64,000 nucleotides of DNA from Trifolium pratense (GCF_020283565.1 NC_060065.1:38552409-38616408); one strand, 5' to 3'; positions 11,460-22,410 are shown, counted from the stretch's first letter. Numbers and translations: made by a program. Notes: generated by a model not told the origin, from the letters alone.

Positions 11460-12505
11460 CCAATAAGGTAACTATTAATATAATGTATTAATTAATAATA
11501 AATCTAAATGTACATATATAGGGCATTGCACCAACTAAGGAAGTAAATTATACACATAAATACAAAATATGAATTCACTTAATTACAATGGGTCAACGTG
11601 AGTGCATATTATTACACTTGTGATTTCAAGATTAAAGGGGGTGTTGTTTCACTTGTTGTTTAACTTGCATGATTTGCTCAAATCACTTGCACAGTGACGT
11701 GGCCACATTAAAGGGAATGTTTTTTTTTTTTTACAATAACAAAATGATATTCATTCATTCAAATTGATAGATTACATAAAAAAAACAACCACATAATCAA
11801 CATCGCTAAAAACGTAAATGATGAATCTGCGAAAAAAACTCACAACATCCGAGTTAATAGCATACAACGGCAAAATACCTACAACAAATAATATGATAAA
11901 GTTAAAGTCACAGAAGTATCCATGCCTCCGGATCTGCAGCGTTGAAGCCCAAATCATTGGTTGAATCTGTAATTGACTGAAGCCGATCATTTCAATAGAA
12001 ATCAAATGAACACCGCACAATACGGGACAACAAAAACATCGTACAAGACGACGAACAACACAACGCCGCACTCAGACGGAGAAATCACAAAAAAGAAAAC
12101 ACAAAAGAAAAACTTGATCAATGTGAAGATCACTCATTTAAATAAAGAATAAAAGGAAAAACAATTATGAGGGGTGATTTTGGGTCAAAAATTGACCCTA
12201 AAACAACCCCTCCTTGATAGATCAAGAAGAAAAAAAACTAAGTTAAGGTGGGGGCGGCGGCTATCGCTTTAGAGAATAATTTATTTTGGTGTGAAGGGGG
12301 AAATTTTCTTTTTCTTTTTAATGAGAATGGAATTATAATCTATTATTTATATGTTTAGGAGTTTCTCTCTCTTGATCACTTTCATATGTGGCATCCTCTC
12401 ATTTATCATAATCTATGTGGCAACTTGTGAGAGCATGTTTTCCTATGTGGCAACATTTGACAACTTCAATAGAAATTATGTAATGTATGTACTCATATAA
12501 GAATT
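11460..12505. other. Intergenic, AT-rich, probable non-autonomous repeat
   Basis: No supported gene. A minus-strand open frame at 11772-12071 is Cys/Phe/Val-rich and not recognised. The stretch 12110-12240 ('ttgatcaatgtgaagatcac' to 'cccctccttgatag') looks like repeat-type DNA with weak dyad symmetry (ttgatca / tgatcaa). The phrase 'ttgtttaacttgcatgattt' at about 11660 recurs near 15120. Confidence 0.35.
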
Positions 12506-12509
12506 TTTT

Positions 12510-12731
12510 TTTTGTGTCATTCTCAATCAAAATTTAATGCTAATTCAAAAATAATCATTCAAAAGGAAACAATTGAATACATTTCAATTTTTTTAATGAC
12601 AATGTCAATTTTTACTTTTTTTTTGTGTCCTTCTCAATCAAAATTTAATGCTAATTCAAAAATAATCATTCAAAAGGAAACAATTGAATACATTTCAATT
12701 TTTTTAATGACAATGTCAATTTTTACTTCTA
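12510..12731. repeat. 111-bp direct tandem duplication (two copies)
   Basis: The block beginning 'tttgtgtcattctcaatcaa' is repeated 111 bp later with only a single A/C change visible near its start. Because 111 is divisible by three, it creates an open frame with two identical peptide blocks (12512-12745). I regard that frame as an artefact. Confidence 0.85.
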
Positions 12732-13216
12732 ATTTGATTATTTGATATTTTATTCATTATTATTATTATTACATTATTATTATTATATTATATTTTGGAA
12801 ACAAAGTCATTTTGTCCCATAATTTGTCAATTAGATAATTGCTATTAAATGACATTTATAATTTCGATCTTCATTCTATTAATATAAATAGCTGTGATTT
12901 GCAACCGATTTCACACACTATTGCAATTCAAAATTATATTTTTTGCAATCTTTTATCTCTATTCTTTTTTTGGGTGATTTCACTCTCATTTCCTTCAACT
13001 TTTTCGTTGTTTTATTTTCTTCTTTCAATGTTTTTTTTTCAAGTTTAATATTATATAGTATATTTTTGTATTTTGATGTTATCCTTTTTTGAGCCTACAA
13101 GGAGATAATCTTCTTTTCTTATTTTACAGCAGGTGCCCGTCTTTTTTGTGTTTACAAGGAGATAATCTTCAACTTTTTCGTTGTTCTATTTTCTTATTTT
13201 CGAAGATGTTATGTGC

Positions 13217-13256
<40 letters not shown>
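13217..13256. repeat. (TA)n microsatellite
   Basis: About 20 uninterrupted TA dinucleotides abutting the left end of the fold-back MITE. Confidence 0.9.
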
Positions 13257-13258
<2 letters not shown>

Positions 13259-13541
13259 GATTTGCTAATGCACACCCACTGATTTTTATGAAGGTGTGTA
13301 TTAGCAACGTACACCTTAAGGTGTATTTAACTACTTTTTAGTTATCATTTGCTAACACACACCTTCTAAAAATTAAGTAGGTGTATTATAGCAAATGCCT
13401 ATAGGAGTTGCTAACGTACACCCACTTATTTTTTAGAAGGTGTGCATTAGCAACATGCACCTTAGGGTGTATTTAACTACTTTTTAGTTATAACTTGCTA
13501 ACACACACCTTCTTAAAAATAAGCGGGTGTACGTTAGCAAA

Positions 13542-13545
<4 letters not shown>
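13257..13545. mobile_element. Dimeric fold-back MITE inside TA microsatellite
   Basis: Two head-to-tail units, about 13257-13403 and 13404-13545. Each is an inverted repeat: one arm reads 'gttgctaacgtacacccact' and the other 'cgggtgtacgttagcaaaac'. The loop 'gtgtatttaactactttt' is shared by both units. TA repeats flank both ends, consistent with insertion at TA. Confidence 0.75.

Positions 13546-13612
<67 letters not shown>
13546..13612. repeat. (TA)n microsatellite
   Basis: About 33 TA units following the dimeric MITE; with 13217-13256 it forms the split target tract. Confidence 0.9.
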
Positions 13613-13615
<3 letters not shown>

Positions 13616-13619
13616 CTTT

Positions 13620-15060
13620 GTATTTAAATAATGTTTATGATTAATCATAATTATACTAATTTTGAGCTATAATTTTTTATTAGCAGGTCCATACGGAAGA
13701 ACATATTGTTCGTTATTCAAATTAGGATTAGGTATTATCAACTGATGTTAGAGTTTTAAGTATTTATTTATATATTTTTTATATTTTATTGTCATTTTTT
13801 TTAATCATGTTTACATATTAAAAAACGCTTTGTTCATATTATTTTTTATTGGTGTAAATCATGCTTATAAATGTTTTTTTTACTATTATTAATAAATGTT
13901 GTACTCTTTTTTTACTCATTATTTTTTTGTTTGTCTAATTTTTCATGTGATATTTAACAAATATACTGATAAAATAATAGAAACTCCTCGAAGGACTATA
14001 CTATAGAACGAATTGCTTATCAAAAAAAATTATATAGAACGAATTGGCCAAATGTGGAACTGAGAAATTGAAGACTTAATATGTTTCAAAACAAAATTGA
14101 AGGCTTAAAAATCTCTGAACAAAAATACTCACCTTAAAAGGAATATAAAAAAAAAATAAAAATAGTAATTTAATTATTCACAAAAAAAGTTATTCTTAAA
14201 CTTCATACTTATCGAATAGAGAAAATGGTGTGATTGTCTGAAATATAAAAGGAATGAAGTAATTGACTTCATATATTATTTTTCTATTTTATTTTATAAT
14301 TTTATTAATTTTATTAATAAAAAAAAGTTACATAGTGATTTATACCAAACATAATATTACAATAGGGGGTATTGATAAAAAATTAATCTACATGGAGGTA
14401 TTAAGCAAAAAATAACTTACACGGGGCGAGACATACATTTGTAGATTTTATTATATAAAAAATACGATAAATATCAATTGAAAGTAAGGAAAGTAACAAT
14501 TATTTTATATATAAAAAAAGAAAGAATTAAAAGCAATAATATCATGTATTACTTTGTTTTTATTTTCCAAACATCACTGTAAGATAAACAAATAGATAAA
14601 TTTTTTAAAATTTGCACCATTAACAAATGAGATATGCATAAAAAAAAAGATATAAATTTTTTTTGTGTCAAGCAAATGACAAATAATTCTACTGTTCATT
14701 ACACAAATGTGAAATTTTTTCACACGGGGACATGGGCTAAAATACTCCAGAAGAAAACAAATGTCTAAAGGAGAGAGATGACGATTAAGAACTAATATAT
14801 ATTAACCGTTAGATTAGTTTTTGCTTAATGACCTTTTTTATGAAAATAAAAGAACAAATATACGAACATGTGGATTGGGAACGGGGAGTGGAGTATCACT
14901 CTCCGTTCTACCATTTCTCCTTAAAATCTCCAAAATTTGGATCATTTATCATATTTAAATAAATTATTACATTAAATATAAAATTAATTTTACAAATAAT
15001 TAAAAAAACAAAAAAATATTAAAAATTTAATAATCCATATTTTTCATGTGTCAAAAAAAT
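13620..15060. other. AT-rich intergenic DNA, nothing recognised
   Basis: Long A and T runs and no open frame of note. I see no gene, RNA or clear element boundary until the Helitron-like terminus at 15085-15116. Confidence 0.5.
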
Positions 15061-15084
15061 ATCTATATTTTTTATTGAATATTA

Positions 15085-15116
15085 ACCCGTGCATTTGCAC
15101 GGGTAAGTTATACTAG
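15085..15116 (+). mobile_element. Helitron-like 3' terminus
   Basis: A perfect hairpin 'cccgtgcatttgcacggg' (7-bp stem) is followed after nine bases by CTAG and then T. That matches the plant Helitron 3' signature (short hairpin, CTRR end, host T). The 5' TC end was not located, so the element's extent is unknown. Confidence 0.5.
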
Positions 15117-15230
15117 TGTTGTTTAATTTGCATGATTTGTTCTCTGTTTTATTTTTGTTTAGATTTGCATGATTAATTCATAGAATTAATTCATAGAATT
15201 AATTAATTGGAAAAAATATAGTTTGTTATT

Positions 15231-15362
15231 TTTTTTATCAAGTACATTAATGGTTAGAAAATTTACAAGTGAATAAGTAGAGTGTCTGGAGTTGGAATCC
15301 CGACTCTTACATATATATAGTGTGATGTCACTGCCAATTAAGTTAAGTTCACGATGACATAT
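15231..15362 (-). repeat. tRNA-derived SINE, reverse orientation
   Basis: On the minus strand it reads 'gtgaacttaacttaattggc', then a B-box-like 'cgggattccaactcc', then 'agacactctacttattcac', and ends in poly-A (the T run at 15229-15237). The layout and wording match the SINEs at 17857, 50287 and 63550. Confidence 0.7.
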
Positions 15363-15780
15363 CGGGCATCTCATTTATCCCCTTAAGAATGGAAATTATA
15401 GGCACATGACTAAAATGATAATAATAGTGTTAAGGCTTAAATATCACATTGGTCCCTGTATGTTCCCGTTTTTTTGGTTTTAGTCCCTGTATGTTTTTTT
15501 TATAAAAAAAAAAAACAGTCCCTGCATGTCCAATTCCTTTTGGTTTTTGTCTCTCCCCTCTCAAAAATGCTGATGTGGCTAACGGCATGACATGTGGCAT
15601 GCTGACGTGGCAAATGAAGGACCAAAACCAAAAAAAAATATTTCATGAAGGACCAAAACCAAAAAAACAAAATCGGAAAATCCCTAAAATAATTTTATTT
15701 TTTAAAAAAAATAAAAAAAAATTAACATTTTTTACTTTTAAAAAAACCAATTTTTTTTTCGAATAGAAAACAAAATTTTA

Positions 15781-15781
<1 letters not shown>

Positions 15782-15820
<39 letters not shown>
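15782..15820. repeat. (AT)n microsatellite
   Basis: About 19 AT units inside the outer fold-back element. Confidence 0.85.
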
Positions 15821-15821
<1 letters not shown>

Positions 15822-16011
15822 AGTGCTAAAATTTAAAATTCATAAGTCTATAATGTAAAAACTTTTTCACAATGTGCTAAAATTGGTTTAGAACATTCTA
15901 AAAAATCTGGCTATAATGACAGTGTGCTTAAAATTGCACATCAACTTAGGCCCCATTTGAATTAGTTTATTTTTGAGTTTATGCAAACAGTTTATTCAAT
16001 TTTTATGTATT

Positions 16012-16129
16012 ACTCCCTCCGTTTCAAATTACTTGACATTTTAGGAAAAAAAATAATATTAAGAAAGTGTATTTTGCACCTTATTTTCCTATTATACATT
16101 TATTTTAATTCACCAATAGGGAGTACGTA
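16012..16129. mobile_element. Short Stowaway-type MITE
   Basis: It begins TACTCCCTCCGTTTC and ends 'aatagggagta', the classic plant TIR. Length is about 118 bp and internally it is AT-rich. Confidence 0.6.
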
Positions 16130-16403
16130 TTATAAATTTGTCAAGGTAGTTTATGATAAAATAGCTTATAAAATAAAATTTTCACTAATGTGAACTTATA
16201 AAATAGCATAAAACCTAATTTATATTGTATAAGCTGTTTGAATAAGGTAAAAAATAAGTTAATCCAAACGGAGCCTTAATATTGCACAAACTAATAACAA
16301 GCGACCATTAAGGCACTAAAAAGTTGTTAATAATATAACTTGCCTTACGGGATTGGTTATTATACATAAGCTATCCTTATGCACCATGCATAAGTTACTT
16401 AGT

Positions 16404-16560
16404 GCACCCCCCAAATTACTTGTGCACCCCCCAAATTACTAGCACACCCCCAAATTTCTCATGCACCCCCCAAATTACTTGTGCACCCCCAAATTTCTCA
16501 TGCACCCCCAAATTTCTCATGCACCCCCAAAATTTCTCGCACACCCCCAATATGACTTTT
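16404..16560. repeat. C-rich minisatellite, period about 18-21 bp
   Basis: About eight imperfect copies of 'gcacccccaaatttctcat'. The mirror image G-rich array lies at 17205-17370, in the opposite arm of the same element. Confidence 0.75.
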
Positions 16561-16720
16561 GCCCCCCAATTTTATTTTTTTGGTCCCCTCCACATTTCTA
16601 GCCTAAACCATTTTGTTGTGGGAATGGTTTCAGAGATATGCACTCCAAAACCATTAAGTGTATAAGATGGTTTTAGAGTACAACCCTATAATTAGAATAC
16701 AAACAATAATTGTGATTTGA

Positions 16721-17035
16721 AACCATTTAACCAACATAATGGTTTCCAGAATTTTTAAAACCATATAAACACACATAAAACCATTTTACAATACAAATGG
16801 TTTCAGTGTATAACTATCTGAAACCATTTAACCAACATAATGGTTTCCAGAATTTTTAAAACCATAAAAACACACATAAAACCATTTTACAATACAAATG
16901 GTTTCAGTGTATAACTATCTGAAACCATTTAACCAGCATAATGGTTTCCAGAATTTTTGAAACCATAAAAACACACATAAAACCATTTTACAATACAAAT
17001 GGTTTTAGTGTATAACTATCTGAAACCATTTAACT
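16721..17035. repeat. 101-bp tandem repeat (three copies plus a partial)
   Basis: The unit starting 'aaccatttaaccaacataat' begins at 16721, 16822, 16923 and (partial) 17024, an exact 101-bp spacing. It fills the loop of the nested fold-back element. Copies differ by a few substitutions. Confidence 0.85.
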
Positions 17036-17856
17036 GGTTTTAAATAATGATTATAATTGTACCAAAAAAAACAATTATGATTCTAATTATAGGTTGTACT
17101 TCAAAACCATCTTATGCACTTAATGGTTTTGGAGTGTATATTTTTGAAACCATTCCCACAGCAAAATGGTTTAGGCTTGAAATATGGGGGGTTAAAAAAA
17201 AATTGGGCGCACAAGTCATCTGGGGGTGCGTGAAAAATTTTGGGGGGTGCGCTAGAAATTTGGGGGTGCGCGAGAAATTGGGGGGTGCATGAGAAATTTG
17301 GGGGGTGCACGAGAAATTTAGGGGTGCGCGAGTAATTTGGGGGGTACGTGAGAAATTTGGGGGGTGTGAGTGTGTGAGTTGAGATTGGCTAGGATTATTA
17401 CATGTGGATGCTCAATCTAATGGATGTTATTGACTTATGTACCATGCATAAGGATTACACTTATGTATAATAACTTCTCCCTTGCCTTACATAAAGAAAA
17501 AAATTTGTTTTTTTATTTATTTTTAAAATTAAAAAACGTTAAAGTAAAAAAAAAAAATGTTTTAAAAAATTTAGGGATTTTAAACTTTATTTTTTGGTTT
17601 TGGTCCTTCAATAATAAATTTTTTTTGTTTTGGTCCTTCATTTGCCACGTCAGCATGCCACATGTCATGTCGTTAGCCACATCAGCATTTTTGAGATGGG
17701 AGGGACGAAAACCAAAAAAATTGGACATGCAAGGACTGTTTTAAAAAGAAAAAACATACAGGGATTAAAACCAAAAAACCGAGAACATATAAGGACTAAT
17801 GTGATATTTAAGCCTAGTACTAATAATAACAATATTTAATATTTCTTAAAGTCTCT

Positions 17857-17998
17857 GTGAGCTTAGCTCAGTTGGTAGGGACATCGCACTATATGTCGCA
17901 CTATATGTGTAGGAGCCCAGATTCGAAACCAAGACACTCCACTTATTCACATTTAGTTAGATTTTCTAGCCACTAGACTAGACTACTTGACAAAAAAA
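17857..17998 (+). repeat. tRNA-derived SINE, near full length
   Basis: A box 'tagctcagttggtaggga', B box 'agattcgaaacc', a body ending 'agccactagactagactact', then 'tgac' and A8. The 3' text is the complement of 'gtcaagtagtatagtggcta' at 63560, so these form one family. 'atgtcgcactat' is internally duplicated. Confidence 0.75.
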
Positions 17999-17999
17999 A

Positions 18000-19500
18000 T
18001 TAATATTTTATTTTTTGATTAAATAAATTGATTTTTATTATTGTGACAACAGTTTTCCTTTTTCGATATAAGTCCTAAAACCCTAAGCACACATTACTAT
18101 CCTTTTTCACAAAAGACATTTTTAATTTATCTTGTTTGTCAAGTTTTTAATCCTTCTTGTATATATTGCAGTATTTTGTTTTTCTCAAATTCTATACTGT
18201 TCGGATTTTAAAATTCAAACATGTGTTTAAGTTGTTTGGGTTTTAAATTCTGAAATTTTTTTAGAGTTTTTTTTCTTAGATGTTTTCTCTTCCGAACCCT
18301 CGTGTTTTTTTTATACCCCATGAATTTCCAATTTTACTCTTGAAAAAACTTTAGTTTGTAAAAACTAGTTTTTTTGTCTTGAAAACAAATTTCGGTTTCT
18401 AAAAACCGAAATTTACTTTGAATTTGCACTGCAAACCAAATTTTTCTGCAATGGCAAAATTGGAATATTGACGATATAAAAGAATCACGGGGTCGAGAGA
18501 GAAAGCATCTTTTTCTTATGCTCTCTTGTTTTCTCTATAGGTTTTCTCTTCTTTTGTACAGGAATCACGTGGCCCGACACGATTGGGAGGAAGTACACTT
18601 TGATTATTTATTTTTCCATCTTAATTTACAATTTGTTTTTGGAAATGGATAATGTGCAGTCAAATTTTCAATGCACTCCTTTTATAGTCGTCTGATTACA
18701 ATCGGATGGTTTAAATAAATTCTGTTAACAAATACAGTTTTAAATCATGACTGTTCGATCTTGATCGGACATCAAACAGTTATAAATGAAATGCCTGCAC
18801 GACTGCGCCAAAAGTTCGAATGCATGGAATGTTGGTCCTTTATTTTTCTTTTTAATAATAAAAATTATTATAGAAATACATTAGATTTTCAATGAACCTA
18901 AAAAGTAAAGTTTCTCTTTGAGATTTAGAATCATAGAACCACGACTTTGTATCATATTGATACAAACTCAAACCATGTGTATCCCACTCAGTAGTGGCAA
19001 CAACTTATGCTCAAATAAGGAAGTCTTCTCTCAAGAGATGGGAAATTCTAGGGAGGTCCACTTGGTGAAAATCATAAGTCTGAGGTAGGAAATCTAGGAT
19101 ATGGTCATATCCTAGTAATCGTAATAGGGTGATTATAATTATTGAAGTCCTTTTAAGGTTAGAAGGCAAAGTCAGTCTAGATAGCGTACCAAGTTGAGAG
19201 TGAACTAGTATAAAAATATTGTGTTGTATTCTCTCACCGTATATCTTCTATTTTACTTTGTGTGTGTTCTTTATGGTTTAACTGAAGTTAAATGTTTTGA
19301 TAAAGAATTTAATTAACAATAAATTTAAAAAGCCTAAAAAATGGTAAACACAATTCAAACCTCTCATTTCTTGTATTTTCTAGTGCACCTTTGAATGTCT
19401 CCTTCACACCTATATATGTTCTTAGATAAGGATATCACAGTTTTCATCGTTCTTATCCTCAACCCACCAACAAGAACATTCAATTTAACACCGAAGATTT
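18000..19500. other. Intergenic; possible remnant of an LTR around 18960-19270
   Basis: No gene recognised. A stretch near 18960-19270 has LTR-like character: a non-repetitive body, TATA-like 'tagtataaaaatattgtg' at about 19208, and a 'tattctctcaccgtatatct' leader. No second copy, primer site or pol fragment accompanies it, so the call is weak. Confidence 0.25.
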
Positions 19501-19680
19501 AGATAGCTCAACCAGTTGAGCTAAGGGTTAATTTTTTTAAAAAAAAAACTAAATTATCTCATCCAAATTGACATCAGAGTGAATCGAACTTGAGACCTCA
19601 AGGAGAAGCACACTCTCAGGTCCCAAACCAATATCATCAGACCAACCTAAATGGGGTTGAGGTAAGGGTTAAATTAAATA
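19500..19680. repeat. Possible degenerate SINE-like repeat
   Basis: The text 'gatagctcaaccagttgagc' followed by 'gagtgaatcgaacttgagac' looks like tRNA-derived A- and B-box wording in mixed orientation. Boundaries are not clear. Confidence 0.3.
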
Positions 19681-19729
19681 AGTTAAGGAGTTAACAAATT
19701 AAGATTCAAGTTCTAATGAAAAAAAAATA

Positions 19730-20964
19730 GGCTAAATTGCACTTATGGCCCCCTATGTTTCTGAAACTTGCAATTTTGGCCCCTTATATTTCAAAATAGC
19801 AGTTTTAGCCCCCTATGTTTACCCCATTTGCAAAAGGTCAATGCTGATGTAGCAAGTCAGTTAAGTGACTCAGCTGTCATATCAACTTTTTTGTCACTTA
19901 TTATTTTAAAAAAAATAAAAAAAGAAAAAAGAAAAAAAATAGGAAGAAGTCACGTGAGGTGTGACTATCTTCTTTGTAAAAAAAATAAAAGTCAATCCTA
20001 TATATTCAAAAATAGCAGTCGATGTTTTCCTATGGTATTCCATTTTCTCAAATCCAATAGTTCTTTTACTTGTTTGTCCAAATTAATTATCTTAATCTGG
20101 TCTATGTCCAAACCCTTTTTTAACTCATAAAATTTTCCATTCTTATATGTTGTTTCAGGGTCAAAAACAAAGTAACCGTTGTAGTGAAATTTTATCTTTA
20201 GCATGTGAGCCTCAGTTTCCCTAAATCAAATATAATAAAGAAATAAAGAAAACATATTTAAATAACAAAACAATTGACGTATACAAGACAAAAACTTGAC
20301 CTACCAACACTTTAATATTTTTCCACCCACCATATTTAAATCACAAAACAAAGAAGTCATAGTATATAGACAAAAGACTTTAAGACATAATTGTCAGGAA
20401 TCTTCATGTTACTTGAACCTTCAAGTGTTGCACCAATTACAGTCTTCATCTTCAAAACAAAATCAAACGGCTGAACTTTAGGGTTCAAAATTGAAATCAA
20501 ACAAGAGAGAACGAAAAGCAACTTTTGATTTGGATATAGGATTTAAGAACGTAATTATTTGCGAAATCAAAGGAAGAAAGAACGAAATCATCGATAGAAT
20601 TTGGATATAGGTTTCACGATTTGCATCATGGATTTGAGAAAATGGAATACCATAGAAAAAAACATCGTTTGCTATTTTTGGATATATAGGATTGACTTCT
20701 ATTTTATTTTTTTTACAAAAGAAAGTCACACCTCACATGACTTCTTCCTATTTTTTTCTTTTTTATTTTTTTTTAAAAAAATAAGTGCAAAAAAGCCGAT
20801 GTAGCAGCTGAGTCACTTAAGTGACTTGCCACATCAGCATTGACTTGGTCAAAATTGACCTTTTCTAAAATGGGGTAAACATAGGGGCCAAAACAGCTAT
20901 TTTGAAATATAAGGGACCAAAATTGTAAGTTTCTGAAACATAAGGGCCAAAAGTGCAATTTAGC
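19730..20964. mobile_element. Mutator-like fold-back element with long arms and 9-bp flanking repeat
   Basis: Left terminus GGCTAAATTGCACTTATGGC; right terminus reads 'ggccaaaagtgcaatttagc' (complementary apart from the outermost base). Flanks are the 9-mer AAAAAAATA at 19721-19729 and 20965-20973, low-complexity but exact. Arms also match far inside: 'tcctatatattcaaaaatag' near 19996 pairs with 'ctatttttggatatatagga' near 20673, so each arm is about 330 bp. No transposase. Confidence 0.7.
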
Positions 20965-21049
20965 AAAAAAATACTAACATTAATAACTAATAATTAACTT
21001 CTTTTAAAAAAAAAAAAGAAAATATTATATTCCTCATGTCTAGCTAGCT

Positions 21050-21975
21050 AGGTTCGATCAGCTCAACTCAGTGACGTGCTCTTTATCCACTACAGACTAC
21101 AGTGGTCATGGCACTAGTTCCCTGCCAAGCCCGGGGAGAAAGATGATACTGGCTATGATGAGTGCATTGTTTCCACATATATGAATCAGACCCTTTGGCA
21201 AGCGATGATAATTATTATTTTGGCTATCAAACAGATAAAGATTTCATGGAGTCTGTAGGAAAGGTACCTAAGGGTTGTAGGATCTCAATCATATCAAATT
21301 TCGTTACGGTGGTGATTTGATTGAAGCAACAAAGGAGCAAATAGGAGAGACCACAAGGGAAGAACAAAATTCATCCTCAGGCTTTAAAAACTTCGTTAAC
21401 AAGAAATATATCATCAAGTCGTGTGACATAGGAGAGAAACATGTTGATCCTCATCATGTGTAACACTACTATGCGAAGAATATGTATTTGCCTCTTTGAA
21501 TATGCTAGTCCTAAAATGAAGAATCTTCATTAAGTTTGTCTTTAAAACTTAAAAATGAAGTGGTGAGAGTGAAGGTTGTGGTGGAATTTTGAGGACGGTG
21601 AACAATCTTGCTAAAGAGCTTCTCAACAAACACTAAATGACAATGATGACGAAAAGAAAAATCATGCCAAGCTTAAACAAGCATATGCTACATCAACTAA
21701 GCGTAACATTTTAGATAGTGAAATTCTACTTGGTGGTTGCCAAACTGACCAAACCTTCAGCAGATGCAAGTCCTTAATGGAAGCTTATGGGGATTTTAGC
21801 AATGTCATACAGGCTATATAATATCAAGGACAGGTTGTGTTGTTCCAAATCGATAACTTATCCTAAAGGCCGAAAACAAACTTCAATAGCAGGGTAACAC
21901 TCAAAAAATAGGACTCTATTGTAGTGATGACAATGTCAATGCTCCTCCTGTATGCTGATTTGATAGTGATACAAC
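21050..21975 (+). pseudogene. Type II metacaspase pseudogene (copy B block)
   Basis: Segments in order: VRSAQLSDVLFIHY, SGHGT after a small insertion, DDTGYDECIV, KDFMESVGKVPKGCRISIIS, LIEATKEQIGETTREEQ, SSSGFKNFVNK, VNNLAKELLN, ATSTKRNILDSEILLGGCQT, and GLYCSD-like text. This follows plant type II metacaspases from the catalytic-His loop (HYSGHG) to the C terminus. A short duplication splits HY from SGHG, and the DSCHSGG catalytic-Cys segment reads roughly NF-RYGGD, so the active Cys is gone. Several frameshifts follow. The N-terminal third is missing left of 21050, next to the fold-back element ending at 20964. Confidence 0.8.
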
Positions 21976-22129
21976 TTATGTTTGATAGTAGTACTTTTAT
22001 GAGTTTCTCACCATCAATGTTGCACAAGAAATATGTACTTTACTTCTGGTTATAATGCGTAGCATATATGATATTAAAACAAAATAATAATGTGTGGAGT
22101 ATGACACAATCGTGTTCATATATCGTATG

Positions 22130-22410
22130 TGAAAGTGAAGCCATCTATAGTATTTTCCTATGTTATTGATCACCCCATATACAACTATGAATTATAAACA
22201 ACTGGATGATGTAATCAATAGATTGAACAACTGTGTGGTATCTCAGTGAGATATGAACTTTCCTTTCCGCAAAATTCAGTAACAAGCTTAAGCCTTTACC
22301 TAAAACAAAAACTGCTAGTGATCTTCAAAAAAGAGAGACGTCCGGTGTCTCAGGTCAATCATCCAGTTCTATAGGCCAATGTAAACCTACATATTATGTC
22401 AAAAGAAAAT
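22130..22410 (+). pseudogene. Counterpart of the 1985-2430 coding-like segment
   Basis: Shares 'cctaaaacaaaaactgctag' and 'gtctcaggtcaatcatccag' with 2176-2250. The 48-bp repeat present in the A block is reduced here to 'gtaaacctacatattatgtc'. Frameshifted; function unknown. Confidence 0.35.

Larger units (their letters stand above)
16349..17481. mobile_element. Mutator-type fold-back element with perfect 9-bp target duplication, nested
   Basis: The 9-bp direct repeat TTGCCTTAC lies at 16340-16348 and 17482-17490, directly outside the termini. The left terminus GGGATTGGTTATTATACATA and the right terminus (reverse complement GGGAGAAGTTATTATACATA) form a TIR. Arms also mirror C-rich repeats (16404-16560) against G-rich repeats (17205-17370) and 'aaaccattttgttgtgggaa' against its complement. 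Nine-bp duplications are typical of the Mutator superfamily. No transposase, so non-autonomous. Confidence 0.8.
15433..17815. mobile_element. Large fold-back (Mutator-like) element, outer of a nested pair
   Basis: The left end AGGCTTAAATATCAC is exactly complementary to the right end. The two arms, about 350 bp each (15433-15780 and 17480-17815), share the reversed phrases 'ttggtccctgtatgtt', 'cagtccctgcatgtccaa' and 'gccacgtcagcatgccacat'. There is no transposase. Flanking 'agtgtta' and 'agtacta' are at best an imperfect target duplication. A second element sits inside. Confidence 0.7.

Noticed and set aside
12512..12745. 77-codon ORF with two identical peptide blocks
   Set aside because: It arises from a 111-bp tandem duplication in AT-rich DNA. 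The residues are Ile/Phe/Asn/Lys-rich and match no family.
13201..13612. Possible centromeric or satellite array
   Set aside because: Only short TA tracts and a single dimeric MITE; no higher-order repetition.
16721..17035. CRISPR-like regular repeats
   Set aside because: The 101-bp units are contiguous with no unique spacers and lie inside a plant fold-back element.
16402..17310. Pro/Gly-rich ORFs (APPNFSCTP-type and GGCARNLGV-type)
   Set aside because: Translations of the C-rich and G-rich minisatellites in the two arms of a fold-back element.
17857..17998. Possible tRNA gene (A- and B-box motifs)
   Set aside because: Arms cannot pair into a cloverleaf, there is an internal duplication, and a SINE-type 3' tail with poly-A follows. 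The same holds for 15231, 50287, 52613 and 63550.
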